A DNA stretch of 64,000 bases, from the NCBI GenBank assembly GCA_002256435.1, contig NKJC01000001.1:1922001-1986000 (forward strand), written 5' to 3'. Under the pieces are notes generated by a model, which searched no databases, was not told where the DNA came from, and worked only from the letters and a program-made list of their open reading frames with translations. Each line of letters starts with the position of its first letter. Within the stretch, counting starts at the first letter, position 1. A program made the position numbers and the translations under genes. This DNA is from Chitinophagaceae bacterium BSSC1 (GTDB lineage: Bacteria; Bacteroidota; Bacteroidia; Chitinophagales; Chitinophagaceae). Shown here piece after piece: positions 8,652 to 16,735 of the stretch.

Positions 8652-10467
8652 ATGCCTGATTCTCAATGGAATGAAAATGCGCGTGTACAAATTTTGCTTT
8701 TTGTAAGCCAATAGCTTTTGCCAAAGTTTCCAAATCCTGTTCCCTCACATTTCTGATAGATCTAAAAGTCTTTAACAACTGATCTGCTGTTTGCTTTCCA
8801 ATGCCTTTTATGGTTTCTAATTCATTTGAAAGGGTTCCTTTTGATCTTTTGTTTCTATGAAACGTAATCCCAAAATGGTGTACTTCATCTCTTATCCGTC
8901 TCACCAGTTTTAAACTATTAGAATCCCAAGGCAATTTGATAGATTCGGAATCCCCAGGAAAAAACAATTCTTCAATATTTTTGGCCAAACCTACCACAGT
9001 AGTTTTGCCATGCAGACCCAGTTGGTGAATACTTTGCATAGCAGCGCCTAATTGCCCCTTTCCGCCGTCAATAATAATTAATTGAGGAATGGGAAGGGAT
9101 TCATCCAAGACGCGCTTATATCGCCTATAAACCACTTCTGTCATGGTAGCAAAGTCATTTATGCCTTGAACGGTTTTTACATTGTAATGCCGATAATCTC
9201 CTTTGCTAGGTATGCCGTTTTTAAAACATACCATGGCCGATACGGGGTAAGAGCCTTGAAAATTACTGTTATCAAAACATTCAATATGGATAGGTAGCTC
9301 TGGCAATTGCAACATGTCTTGCAATTGATACAACACTTGTTTCTGTTCTATATCAGTCTTGCCTTCTAAATGCAGCAATTGTTTTCTGTGCAAGGATTCT
9401 TTAAAATATTGCACATTCTTTTCTGAGAGTTCCAGCAATTTCTTTTTGTCTCCTGCTTTTGGAACGGTAATCTGAATCTCTGGTTCAGGATAGTCTATCT
9501 CAAAGGGTAGGATCAGTTCTCTAGAAAGGCTATTAAAACTGGTTCTCAAATTGGCAATGGCAAAACTTAATACTTCTTCATCAGACTCTTCTAGTTTGGT
9601 TTCTAGTGGAACCGTATGCGTTTGTACAATGGTACCGTTTTGTACCATCAAATAGTTGACATATGCCCATTGCGCTTCTCTAGCCATGGAGAACACGTCT
9701 ATATTTTGTAAGTGCTTACTGACAATCACAGACTTGGCACTATAAGATTCTAAGTGTTCAATTTTCTTTTTAATCAGGGCCGCTTTTTCAAATTGCATTG
9801 CTGATGCAGCATCCTGCATTTCTTTGGTAAAATGTGCCGTAACTGCGCCCAGATTGCCTTTGAGCATATTACGTACTTGTTGCAAGCCCTCATTATAATC
9901 GGTACTGTCTTGTAACCCTTCACAAGGTCCCTTGCAATTGCCTAAATGATATTCTAGACAAACTTTGAATTTACCTTTTTGAATATTGTTATCTGTTAAG
10001 GGTAGTTTACAAGTTCTTAGAGGAATATATTGCTTGATAAAATCAATCAGTTCCCTCACTTTACCTGCCGAAGTAAATGGGCCTAAGTATTCAGAACCGT
10101 CATTGTATTTGTTGCGGGTTAAAAAAATTCTTGGAAAGGGTTCTTTCTTAACAACAATATAGGGGTATGTCTTATCGTCCTTTAGGTTGATATTGTATTT
10201 GGGTTGGTATTCCTTGATCAAGGAATTTTCCAATAAGAATGCGTCTTGCTCTGAATCAACAATGGTAAATTGAATGGTTACAATTCTTTGAACCAGTTCA
10301 TGTGTCTTATAAGTAGTAAAGGTTTTAGAAAAATAAGATCCTACGCGCTTTCTCAAATTTTTTGCTTTACCCACATATAGCAATACTGCCTCCTGATCAT
10401 AGTATTTATAGATCCCGGGTTGGTGAGGAATGGTATGCGCTATCTGTTGAAATTCGCTGGAAGTCAT
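8650..10467 (-). CDS. uvrC: Excinuclease ABC subunit C
   Basis: UvrC makes the 3' and 5' incisions of nucleotide excision repair in complex with UvrB on damaged DNA. The 605-residue protein shows the GIY-YIG nuclease domain first (PGIYKYYDQEAVLLYVGKA), a UvrB-binding UVR motif near the middle (ALIKKKIEHLE), the RNase H-like 5' nuclease domain (HIECFDNSNFQGSYPVSAMV and LIIIDGGKGQL) and a C-terminal helix-hairpin-helix (LETIKGIGKQTADQLL). I chose the ATG at 10467; a TTG three codons upstream also fits. It follows a lipoprotein gene by 9 bases. Confidence 0.96.
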   Translation of the reverse strand: MTSSEFQQIAHTIPHQPGIYKYYDQEAVLLYVGKAKNLRKRVGSYFSKTFTTYKTHELVQRIVTIQFTIVDSEQDAFLLENSLIKEYQPKYNINLKDDKTYPYIVVKKEPFPRIFLTRNKYNDGSEYLGPFTSAGKVRELIDFIKQYIPLRTCKLPLTDNNIQKGKFKVCLEYHLGNCKGPCEGLQDSTDYNEGLQQVRNMLKGNLGAVTAHFTKEMQDAASAMQFEKAALIKKKIEHLESYSAKSVIVSKHLQNIDVFSMAREAQWAYVNYLMVQNGTIVQTHTVPLETKLEESDEEVLSFAIANLRTSFNSLSRELILPFEIDYPEPEIQITVPKAGDKKKLLELSEKNVQYFKESLHRKQLLHLEGKTDIEQKQVLYQLQDMLQLPELPIHIECFDNSNFQGSYPVSAMVCFKNGIPSKGDYRHYNVKTVQGINDFATMTEVVYRRYKRVLDESLPIPQLIIIDGGKGQLGAAMQSIHQLGLHGKTTVVGLAKNIEELFFPGDSESIKLPWDSNSLKLVRRIRDEVHHFGITFHRNKRSKGTLSNELETIKGIGKQTADQLLKTFRSIRNVREQDLETLAKAIGLQKAKFVHAHFHSIENQA

Positions 10468-10476
10468 CTGCCACAA

Positions 10477-11046
10477 TTATTTTCTAATCCAATATACGGT
10501 AGTGGTTTCATTGCTTCTACCACTGGCCGTTTCTACGGTTCTTGTAATTTGAAATTGTTTGTTGGCCGTCCAACTATGGTGCTCCATGATGCTGCTATCG
10601 GCTTTTTGTAATTCTGAAACAATGAACACCCGCTTCACCATTTTTGTTTGCTCGTCTAACAAAATGTCCATGTTTTTGACCAAATCAGTTGTTTGACTGG
10701 TCTTATAATTAAGGGTGTAACTAGCAGTACTCAAGTCATGAAATACGGTTTCAGTATAGGTAATTTTTTTGTCAGGCTTACTAATGTCAAAGGTTAGAAA
10801 AGAAGCAGCCAGTTGTTTGAATTGCTCCTTACTAATCATGCTTGAATCGGTCTTTGTTGCAGTTTGGTGCTTTTGATAGATCTCAAAATTTCTGAGGTCT
10901 ACATAAGCCATCTGCTCTTGAATAAATTCTGATAGGGGATAAAACTTGCTGCTATCAGATACGGCCTTTGCACTACTATTAGCCGGTTTGTTTTTACATG
11001 AAAACAAAACTATTAGCAGAAATGGGATTACCCTTGCATAATTCAT
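10477..11046 (-). CDS. Small predicted lipoprotein, unknown function
   Basis: A 189-residue protein starting MNYARVIPFLLIVLFSC, a lipoprotein signal peptide with lipobox LFSC. The mature part begins with a polar, Ser/Lys/Ala-rich linker and continues as a mixed alpha/beta domain with many Thr and Ser residues and regular beta strands near the C-terminus. I do not recognise a family. The ATG at 11046 is preferred over a TTG two codons upstream because it gives a clean signal sequence. It sits 9 bases upstream of uvrC and is probably cotranscribed with it; any functional link to repair is unsupported. Confidence 0.75.
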   Translation of the reverse strand: MNYARVIPFLLIVLFSCKNKPANSSAKAVSDSSKFYPLSEFIQEQMAYVDLRNFEIYQKHQTATKTDSSMISKEQFKQLAASFLTFDISKPDKKITYTETVFHDLSTASYTLNYKTSQTTDLVKNMDILLDEQTKMVKRVFIVSELQKADSSIMEHHSWTANKQFQITRTVETASGRSNETTTVYWIRK

Positions 11047-11068
11047 AAGCAAATGTATTCATTCAGCA

Positions 11069-11076
11069 CAAAACTA
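11069..11076 (-). promoter_or_regulatory. Candidate -7 box for the lipoprotein-uvrC unit
   Basis: On the minus strand this reads TAGTTTTG, matching TAnnTTTG, and gives a leader of about 15-20 bases before the ATG at 11046. A second match, TACATTTG (11050-11057), lies only 3 bases from the ATG and would be too close unless translation starts elsewhere. No clear -33 TTG at the right spacing. Confidence 0.4.
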
Positions 11077-11113
11077 CTGTGGATGAATCCGTTTGAAAAC
11101 TGTTAAGGATTGT

Positions 11114-12595
11114 CTATTTCAATTGCTTGATAAAACCAAGGCGAATGCCATAATCCATTAAATACTCTGTAATGGGGTATTTATTGGAATAAGTAGGCAA
11201 GTGTTGAAACCTAGCTTGTGGTCCTAGGTACCACTGATAAGCACCTGTTTTGTAGGTAAGATTTATGCCAACAGCACTGTTGATATTCCACTTGCGCATC
11301 AGGTTATTACCATCGGCATAGTGTTTATAATCCGTTGAAAGTAGGTATAGACTTTTGTTCAGTGTAAAAGTTGGTTGTATGGAGGCTTCTGCAGTGATGC
11401 CTAATTTCCTGCCCTGAATTACGTCATATTGAAATCCAATGGGAATGGAAACCTGGTACATTTTATTGTCTAATTGAGTGCTCTTATAGCCGTTATTGTT
11501 GTTGTAAGGTGAGAATACAGAAATGTTTTCTATCCCTCTGTTATTCACCAAAGAAATGGTAGTAATATCAGTACTTGCTTGAAAAGTTTCTATATAGTAT
11601 TGGCGAGTATTGAACTGAATGCCTGTTTTGAATTTTAGACGATTGCTCATATTGTACAATACGGCAAAACCCAGTTCTAACCCTACAGCAGGCTTGTGTC
11701 TAACAATGTTGTTGACATCTGCTGTATAGTTGATCCCAACAGGTGCTGAAGCTGGTGCTGCTCCTAAAAGATCCTTGGCCTTATCATCAGTTAATTTACG
11801 ATAACTGGTAGATGGGGTAATAAAAAATCCGAATCCAAATTTGGAATTTTTACCCCTTTCTATTTTTGTTGTTGGCTGATAAGCAAAGTCTTGCAAAAAT
11901 TGATCCGTTGGTAGTTGCTCTTTTGGCGCAATACTAGATACTGGTTCAACCGTTTTGTCTGTTTGAAGAGCAGCTTGCTGGTCTTGGTTATCTGATTTTG
12001 TATTTCCTACAGACATGGTAACCTGCTCATTCACTTCTGTAAGAAAGTTTAATTTCTCAGGGCTTAATTCTCTTGAAGCAATAGTACCCATAGGTACAAC
12101 TATGGCCGTTTCATGTATCAATGCCGGCTTAGTTGTTTGTTTATCCCTTGTTTTTAAAACCGTAATGGGTTCTGCTCTTTTTGAAAGGTCTAACGCAATT
12201 ACTGGTGTTTCTTCCAAACCATTTTGTTCAGGTTCCAATAGATTGCCCTTTCTTTTTAAACTTGCAATGGTATTGGCCGTAAGGTCTGAAGGAGCAGTTG
12301 CATTAAAATCGTTCAGGCTATGTTTCAAATCCTGTAAGGGTTCTTTCTTTGGGTCGGCTTGTCTAAGACTGTTTGCCTTCATCAATTTTTGTGAAGGGTT
12401 AATATTGAGTAAGGTAGAAACGGTAAGTGCAGAAATGATAAATAAAGAAATGAAACTCAAAGCAGGCCAGCGCTGATGGCCGTTGACTTCCGCATTGATA
12501 TTTCTCCAGATCTTGTCTGAAGGATACATGCGATGGTCTTTTACCTCATCTTGTAAAAACTGTTCAAGTTCGTCTTGGTACATATCATTTCCCAT
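11114..12595 (-). CDS. Sigma-factor-linked membrane protein with C-terminal outer-membrane-barrel-like domain
   Basis: A 493-residue protein 25 bases downstream of an ECF sigma factor. Order of parts: a charged N-terminal region (residues 1-43) with MYPSDKIWRNINAEV, resembling the P-x-x-x-W-x-x-I segment seen at the start of many Bacteroidota proteins encoded next to sigma factors; one hydrophobic helix (about 45-65); a long polar linker (about 66-240) rich in Thr, Lys and Gln; and a C-terminal region of alternating strands (FGFGFFITPSTSYRKL to YGIRLGFIKQLK) resembling PorT-like outer-membrane barrels. No cleavable signal peptide. Possible regulator of the sigma factor, by position only. Confidence 0.72.
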   Translation of the reverse strand: MGNDMYQDELEQFLQDEVKDHRMYPSDKIWRNINAEVNGHQRWPALSFISLFIISALTVSTLLNINPSQKLMKANSLRQADPKKEPLQDLKHSLNDFNATAPSDLTANTIASLKRKGNLLEPEQNGLEETPVIALDLSKRAEPITVLKTRDKQTTKPALIHETAIVVPMGTIASRELSPEKLNFLTEVNEQVTMSVGNTKSDNQDQQAALQTDKTVEPVSSIAPKEQLPTDQFLQDFAYQPTTKIERGKNSKFGFGFFITPSTSYRKLTDDKAKDLLGAAPASAPVGINYTADVNNIVRHKPAVGLELGFAVLYNMSNRLKFKTGIQFNTRQYYIETFQASTDITTISLVNNRGIENISVFSPYNNNNGYKSTQLDNKMYQVSIPIGFQYDVIQGRKLGITAEASIQPTFTLNKSLYLLSTDYKHYADGNNLMRKWNINSAVGINLTYKTGAYQWYLGPQARFQHLPTYSNKYPITEYLMDYGIRLGFIKQLK

Positions 12596-12620
12596 ATACA
12601 GCAGTAGCAGCAGCGATCAA

Positions 12621-13199
12621 TTATTTCTTCAAACTGGCCAACCAATTGAATTGTGGTTTTGGTTGGTCAATGATCTGTTTCCTGATCAGTATGTTTTCCA
12701 ACATGGATTTTGCCCTAGTATATTGACTCCTGCTGGTACTTTCTTCAATATCCAACATTTGACCTATTTCTTTGTGGCTATATCCTTCCAAAGCATACAA
12801 GTTCAATACGGTTCTATAACCCAACGGCAGTAGCCTGATGCATTCAATGATTTGCCTAGCTTGCATGATAGAAGGAACAGTTTCCTCTTTCACTTGAATA
12901 TAATCAGCATAAGCCAAGTCAACACTTTCATTGAACTTCTTGTGCTTTTTCAGAAAGTTGATACAGGTATGAACTATAATCCGCCTGATCCATCCTTCAA
13001 AAGCACCCTTGTTCTGGAATGTATGCATCTGAGTGAACACTTTGATAAATCCTTCTTGCAACATGTCTTCACCGTCTTCTCTGCTTTGAGCAAAACGGTA
13101 ACAAACACTGAGCATTTTGGGACTATATCGGTTGTACAACTCCCGTTGCGCTGCAACGTCGTTCTGTAAACATCCCGCGATAATTGCCTGTTCGGTCAT
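12621..13199 (-). CDS. ECF-type RNA polymerase sigma factor
   Basis: A 192-residue sigma-70 family factor of the extracytoplasmic-function group. Region 2 is visible as YNRYSPKMLSVCYRFAQSRE followed by DMLQEGFIKVFTQMHTF and FEGWIRRIIVHTCINFL; region 4 as LPLGYRTVLNLYALEGYSHKEIG, with the helix-turn-helix ending ESTSRSQYTRAKSML. There is no region 3, as expected for this group. It is the first gene of a two-gene unit with the barrel-like membrane protein. The 167-bp gap upstream separates it from a divergent small gene; I see no exact TAnnTTTG for the sigma gene. Confidence 0.94.
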   Translation of the reverse strand: MTEQAIIAGCLQNDVAAQRELYNRYSPKMLSVCYRFAQSREDGEDMLQEGFIKVFTQMHTFQNKGAFEGWIRRIIVHTCINFLKKHKKFNESVDLAYADYIQVKEETVPSIMQARQIIECIRLLPLGYRTVLNLYALEGYSHKEIGQMLDIEESTSRSQYTRAKSMLENILIRKQIIDQPKPQFNWLASLKK

Positions 13200-13338
13200 G
13201 AGGGGGTATTATGATACACCCTAAATATATGACATAATAGCTGTTTAAAAGCTGCATCCTCGCTGGTTTTTATGGCAATTTCATGACCAAAAAAGCGTTA
13301 AATGCTGTTTTAACAGTAGAAAAAATGGGTTTTCCTCT

Positions 13339-13346
13339 TATATTTG
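13339..13346 (+). promoter_or_regulatory. Candidate -7 box for the small Cys/His gene and TonB receptor
   Basis: TATATTTG, an exact TAnnTTTG match, 20 bases before the proposed TTG start. No good -33 TTG at 19-21 bases upstream; an inverted-repeat-like TGTTTTAACA lies at about 13305-13314 and could be an operator, though it is short. Confidence 0.45.
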
Positions 13347-13366
13347 CAACAACGTAACAATTTTAA

Positions 13367-13711
13367 TTGTACAGTAGACCCATCATAAAAACCCTTTCTG
13401 CACTCCTGCTAATCTTGGTTTTTGCTTTTAGCATTACCCTAAAGAAAACATGGCATGACTTGATTGCTACGCACCAAGATGGTAATCAACCAAGCTATGA
13501 TTATAGCGCTAAAGGAGACCAGTTACACAAATCGGTGATACATTGCTCTTGTGATTTGCAAGTGGCAGAATCTCCTTTTGTTGCCGTTCCCATTGGCTTG
13601 CAACTTGCGCTTCCAACGCTTCCTTCCAATAGTTATGTTGCAACCAGTCAAGATCCCAATTTTCAACATACACATTTTTATGGTTTAAGAGGGCCGCCTG
13701 TAGCTGTTTAG
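13367..13711 (+). CDS. Small membrane-anchored or secreted Cys/His protein preceding a TonB receptor
   Basis: A 114-residue product with no ATG near the start; the frame opens after an in-frame TAA at 13364 and TTG at 13367 is the first usable start. Residues 7-24 form a hydrophobic helix (signal or anchor). The mature part carries HCSC at 59-62, further His residues at 30, 36, 54, 101 and 103, and the C-terminal motif GLRGPP. Similar small proteins with a terminal RGPP occur in Bacteroidota next to TonB receptors; I know no proven function. The Cys/His pattern and the metal-type receptor 70 bases downstream suggest periplasmic metal handling, by inference. Confidence 0.65.
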   Translation: MYSRPIIKTLSALLLILVFAFSITLKKTWHDLIATHQDGNQPSYDYSAKGDQLHKSVIHCSCDLQVAESPFVAVPIGLQLALPTLPSNSYVATSQDPNFQHTHFYGLRGPPVAV

Positions 13712-13719
13712 TCAGCTAC
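13700..13719 (+). other. Hairpin spanning the stop codon of the small Cys/His gene
   Basis: Perfect 7-bp inverted repeat GTAGCTG / CAGCTAC with loop TTTAGT, so that the TAG stop (13709-13711) lies in the loop. A second pair of GGTACC sites (13730-13735, 13744-13749) can form another hairpin before the receptor gene. No T-run follows, so it is not an ordinary terminator; it might affect translation coupling or mRNA processing. Confidence 0.5.
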
Positions 13720-13781
13720 TACTTGGTGTGGTACCCTTCTTGAGGTACCCATTTATCCCTATTAACTTTAAAAATTGAATC

Positions 13782-16268
13782 ATGCGTTTAGCAACTGCTT
13801 TAGGCGTTTTGGCAATAGTGGTTTTCCATTTTCCCCTTAATGCCCAATTACATCCAACTAATATTTCTAATAGCTCCGAACAAACTAAAAACATTTCTGG
13901 ATCCAACCCAATTGATAAGACAAGCAATCATGCCAAAAACAGTTTTAATGGGCTGGTTACAGACAAACAAACGGGGAATTCTTTGGTAGGTGCCAGTATT
14001 TATTTGCACGAAGTAAAAATGGGTGCCGTAACAGACGCCAATGGTAAATTTTTAATTACTGATATCCCTTCCGGAAAATACTTATTAGAAATTAGCTTTC
14101 AGGGATTTTCAACACTTATTGAAACCATTGAAATCAGTGGTAATCTGTCTAAAAATTTTGCATTGGTTGAAACCTTTGCACAACACGAGGAAGTTGTAGT
14201 GACTGGTGTTGCTTCAGCAACTAGAACCAAGCTTAGTTCTCAGCCCATTTCCATTGTAAAAAAATCAGACTTGCTCCAATCATCTGCAGGCAATATCATT
14301 GATGCCTTGAGCAAATTAGTGCCTGGTGTTGCTGCACTCTCAACGGGTCCAGCAATCTCAAAACCAGTAATCAGAGGTATGGGTTACAATAGGGTTGTGA
14401 CGGTGCATGATGGTGTGAGACAAGAAGGCCAACAATGGGGAGACGAGCACGGCATTGAAGTAGATGAATACAGCATACAAAAAGTGGAGGTTTTGAAAGG
14501 CCCAGCTTCTTTGTTTTATGGGTCAGATGCCATGGCAGGCGTAGTACATTTAATTACAAATGCACCAGTAGAAAAAGGCACGATTAGTGGGAATATCTTG
14601 GGTAGTTATAATGCTAATAATGGCTTGTATGGTACCAATGCAAATATTGCTGGGCACTTAAAAAATGGCTTTAATTGGAATGTTTATGGTACTTATAAAT
14701 CTGCTGGTGATTATAGCAATGCTTATGATGGCAAAGTGTTTAATAGCAGGTTCAATGAAAGAAATTTTGGGGGCTATTTGGGGATTAATAAATCATGGGG
14801 TTATAGCCATTTGTTGATTAGTAATTTTAACCAGAAAATAGGGATGGTAGAAGGCGCTAGAGACCCTGCAACAGGTGGATTCATGGTGTTCCCGGAAACC
14901 GCTCAAGAACATGTAGCTAGTCAAGCAGAATTAGAGAGTAGAAACCTATACACGCCTTATCAAGGAATTAACCATTTTAAGATTGTTTCTGACAACAATA
15001 TTGTGTTGGGAACAGGTAGGTTAAACCTCAATGTTGGCTACCAACAAAACCAACGAAAAGAGTTTGGAGATCCAGATAATATGAACCTGCCTGCACTCTA
15101 TTTTAATTTGCAAACCATTACCTATAATACCCAATTTCATTTTGCAGAAAACAAAGGCTGGAAAACATCTGTTGGCGTTTCAGGTATGTACCAACAAAAT
15201 AGGAATCTAGCCGAAGAGGTGTTGATACCCGAGTACAATCAATTTGATATTGGTGGGTTTGTATACAGCAAGAAAACATTTTCAAATCAAATTACTTTGA
15301 GTGGGGGATTGCGTTATGATATCCGCCAGGTAACCGGAAAAGAATTTACAGAAGGTACAGATTTGAAATTTAAGGCATTTGACAAACAGTTTTCAGACTT
15401 TAGTGCCAGCATTGGTATGAGTTATAGTCCTAGTGAACAATTAACTTGGAAATTAAATCTTGCTAGAGGCTATAGGGCTCCTTCTGTTTCAGAATTAGCC
15501 AGCAATGGCGCACACGAAGGAACCAATAGGTATGAATATGGGTCACTTGATTTAAAAACAGAAACCTCTCTTCAAACGGATGCAGGAGTAGAATACAATG
15601 GCACCCATATTAGTTTTGCAGTCACTGCTTTTTACAATGCCATTCAGAACTATGTTTTTTATAGCAAATTGGCTTCAGTGGCTGGAGGCGATTCTTTGGT
15701 GAATCTTGGGGGCACTGATTTAAATGCATTCAAATTTAGACAGGCCAACGCCTCATTATATGGGTTAGAAGCTAGACTAGATTTACATCCACATCCCTTA
15801 GATTGGTTGCATTTTGAAAATAGTTTTGCGCTAGTTGCAGGTCAGTTTTCTCAAAGCTTTGATGGTTCCAATAAACTGCCCTTTATACCAGCCCCTAGAT
15901 TGCTTAGTGTGCTAAGAGCTAACGCCAACAAAATGGGCAAGGGTTTGCGCAATGCCTATGTAAAATTAGAATTGGATCATACTAGTACCCAAAACAGGGT
16001 GTTTACGGGTTATGATACTGAAACACCTACTGATGGATATAGCTTGATTAATCTAGGAATTGGTACTGAATGTTTGTCAAAAGGCAGAACCTTGTTTAGT
16101 ATCAATTTGGGATTAAATAACCTTACCAATATCAGTTACCAAAACCATTTAAGCAGGTTAAAATATACCGATACCAATGCGGTAACTGGCAGGATGGGCG
16201 TATTTAATATGGGCAGAAACCTAAGCTTGAAATTGAATATTCCATTGAATTTCAAAGTGGCATCCTAA
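13782..16268 (+). CDS. TonB-dependent receptor, probably for a metal or metal complex
   Basis: Outer-membrane active transporter of 828 residues. Signal peptide 1-22 (ending PLNAQ), a carboxypeptidase-regulatory-like domain about 54-130 (FNGLVTDKQTGNSLVGASI), the plug about 137-260 (VVVTGVASATRTKL, PVIRGMGYNRVVTVHDGVRQ, VEVLKGPASLFYGSDAMAG) and a long beta-barrel ending in an aromatic-poor strand LKLNIPLNFKVAS. The plug segment EGQQWGDEHGIEVDEY resembles ZnuD/heavy-metal receptors, in which His and acidic residues occupy this place. Metal substrate is inference. Probably cotranscribed with the small Cys/His gene upstream. Confidence 0.9.
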   Translation: MRLATALGVLAIVVFHFPLNAQLHPTNISNSSEQTKNISGSNPIDKTSNHAKNSFNGLVTDKQTGNSLVGASIYLHEVKMGAVTDANGKFLITDIPSGKYLLEISFQGFSTLIETIEISGNLSKNFALVETFAQHEEVVVTGVASATRTKLSSQPISIVKKSDLLQSSAGNIIDALSKLVPGVAALSTGPAISKPVIRGMGYNRVVTVHDGVRQEGQQWGDEHGIEVDEYSIQKVEVLKGPASLFYGSDAMAGVVHLITNAPVEKGTISGNILGSYNANNGLYGTNANIAGHLKNGFNWNVYGTYKSAGDYSNAYDGKVFNSRFNERNFGGYLGINKSWGYSHLLISNFNQKIGMVEGARDPATGGFMVFPETAQEHVASQAELESRNLYTPYQGINHFKIVSDNNIVLGTGRLNLNVGYQQNQRKEFGDPDNMNLPALYFNLQTITYNTQFHFAENKGWKTSVGVSGMYQQNRNLAEEVLIPEYNQFDIGGFVYSKKTFSNQITLSGGLRYDIRQVTGKEFTEGTDLKFKAFDKQFSDFSASIGMSYSPSEQLTWKLNLARGYRAPSVSELASNGAHEGTNRYEYGSLDLKTETSLQTDAGVEYNGTHISFAVTAFYNAIQNYVFYSKLASVAGGDSLVNLGGTDLNAFKFRQANASLYGLEARLDLHPHPLDWLHFENSFALVAGQFSQSFDGSNKLPFIPAPRLLSVLRANANKMGKGLRNAYVKLELDHTSTQNRVFTGYDTETPTDGYSLINLGIGTECLSKGRTLFSINLGLNNLTNISYQNHLSRLKYTDTNAVTGRMGVFNMGRNLSLKLNIPLNFKVAS

Positions 16269-16290
16269 GCAAGTTGAATTATATTGCAGG

Positions 16291-16731
16291 ATGGATATTT
16301 CAATTAATACCCCTGCATTGCTTTTTCCTGCCATTAGCTTAGTCTTGTTGGCCTATACTAATAGGTATTTAGCATTAGCCAATCGGGTGCGCAATTTGCA
16401 TGATAAATATTTAGAAAAAGGAGTGAATGATCTTGTCTTACACGGTCAGATTAAAAGTATCCGTTATCGCTTAAAACTGATCAGGAATATGCAGATGCTA
16501 GGAATGATTGCCATCATCACTTGCATTTTCTGCATATTCCTGATTTATATTGAAAGAACTGGAATAGCCCATGTGCTATTTGCATTTGGCTTAATGGCAT
16601 TCCTAGTATCTCTTTGTATCTCCCTCTTAGAAATTAGCTTAAGCAACAAAGCTTTGGAATTGGAGCTAAGCGATATGGAAGGATTGGAAGATCCAACCGT
16701 TTTGGAATACATTAAAAAGAAATTTGAATAA
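16291..16731 (+). CDS. DUF2721 family membrane protein
   Basis: A 146-residue membrane protein: an N-terminal hydrophobic segment (LLFPAISLVLLAYTNRYLALANRVRNL), a basic loop, then two more membrane helices (about residues 72-90 and 98-118) and an acidic C-terminal tail. The pattern, especially NRYLALANRVRNL followed by RLKLIRNMQMLG, matches DUF2721, a small inner-membrane family of unknown role. It starts 22 bases after the TonB receptor and so probably belongs to the same transcript. It ends 4 bases before the convergent stop of the ABC exporter. Confidence 0.85.
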   Translation: MDISINTPALLFPAISLVLLAYTNRYLALANRVRNLHDKYLEKGVNDLVLHGQIKSIRYRLKLIRNMQMLGMIAIITCIFCIFLIYIERTGIAHVLFAFGLMAFLVSLCISLLEISLSNKALELELSDMEGLEDPTVLEYIKKKFE

Positions 16732-16735
16732 TAGT

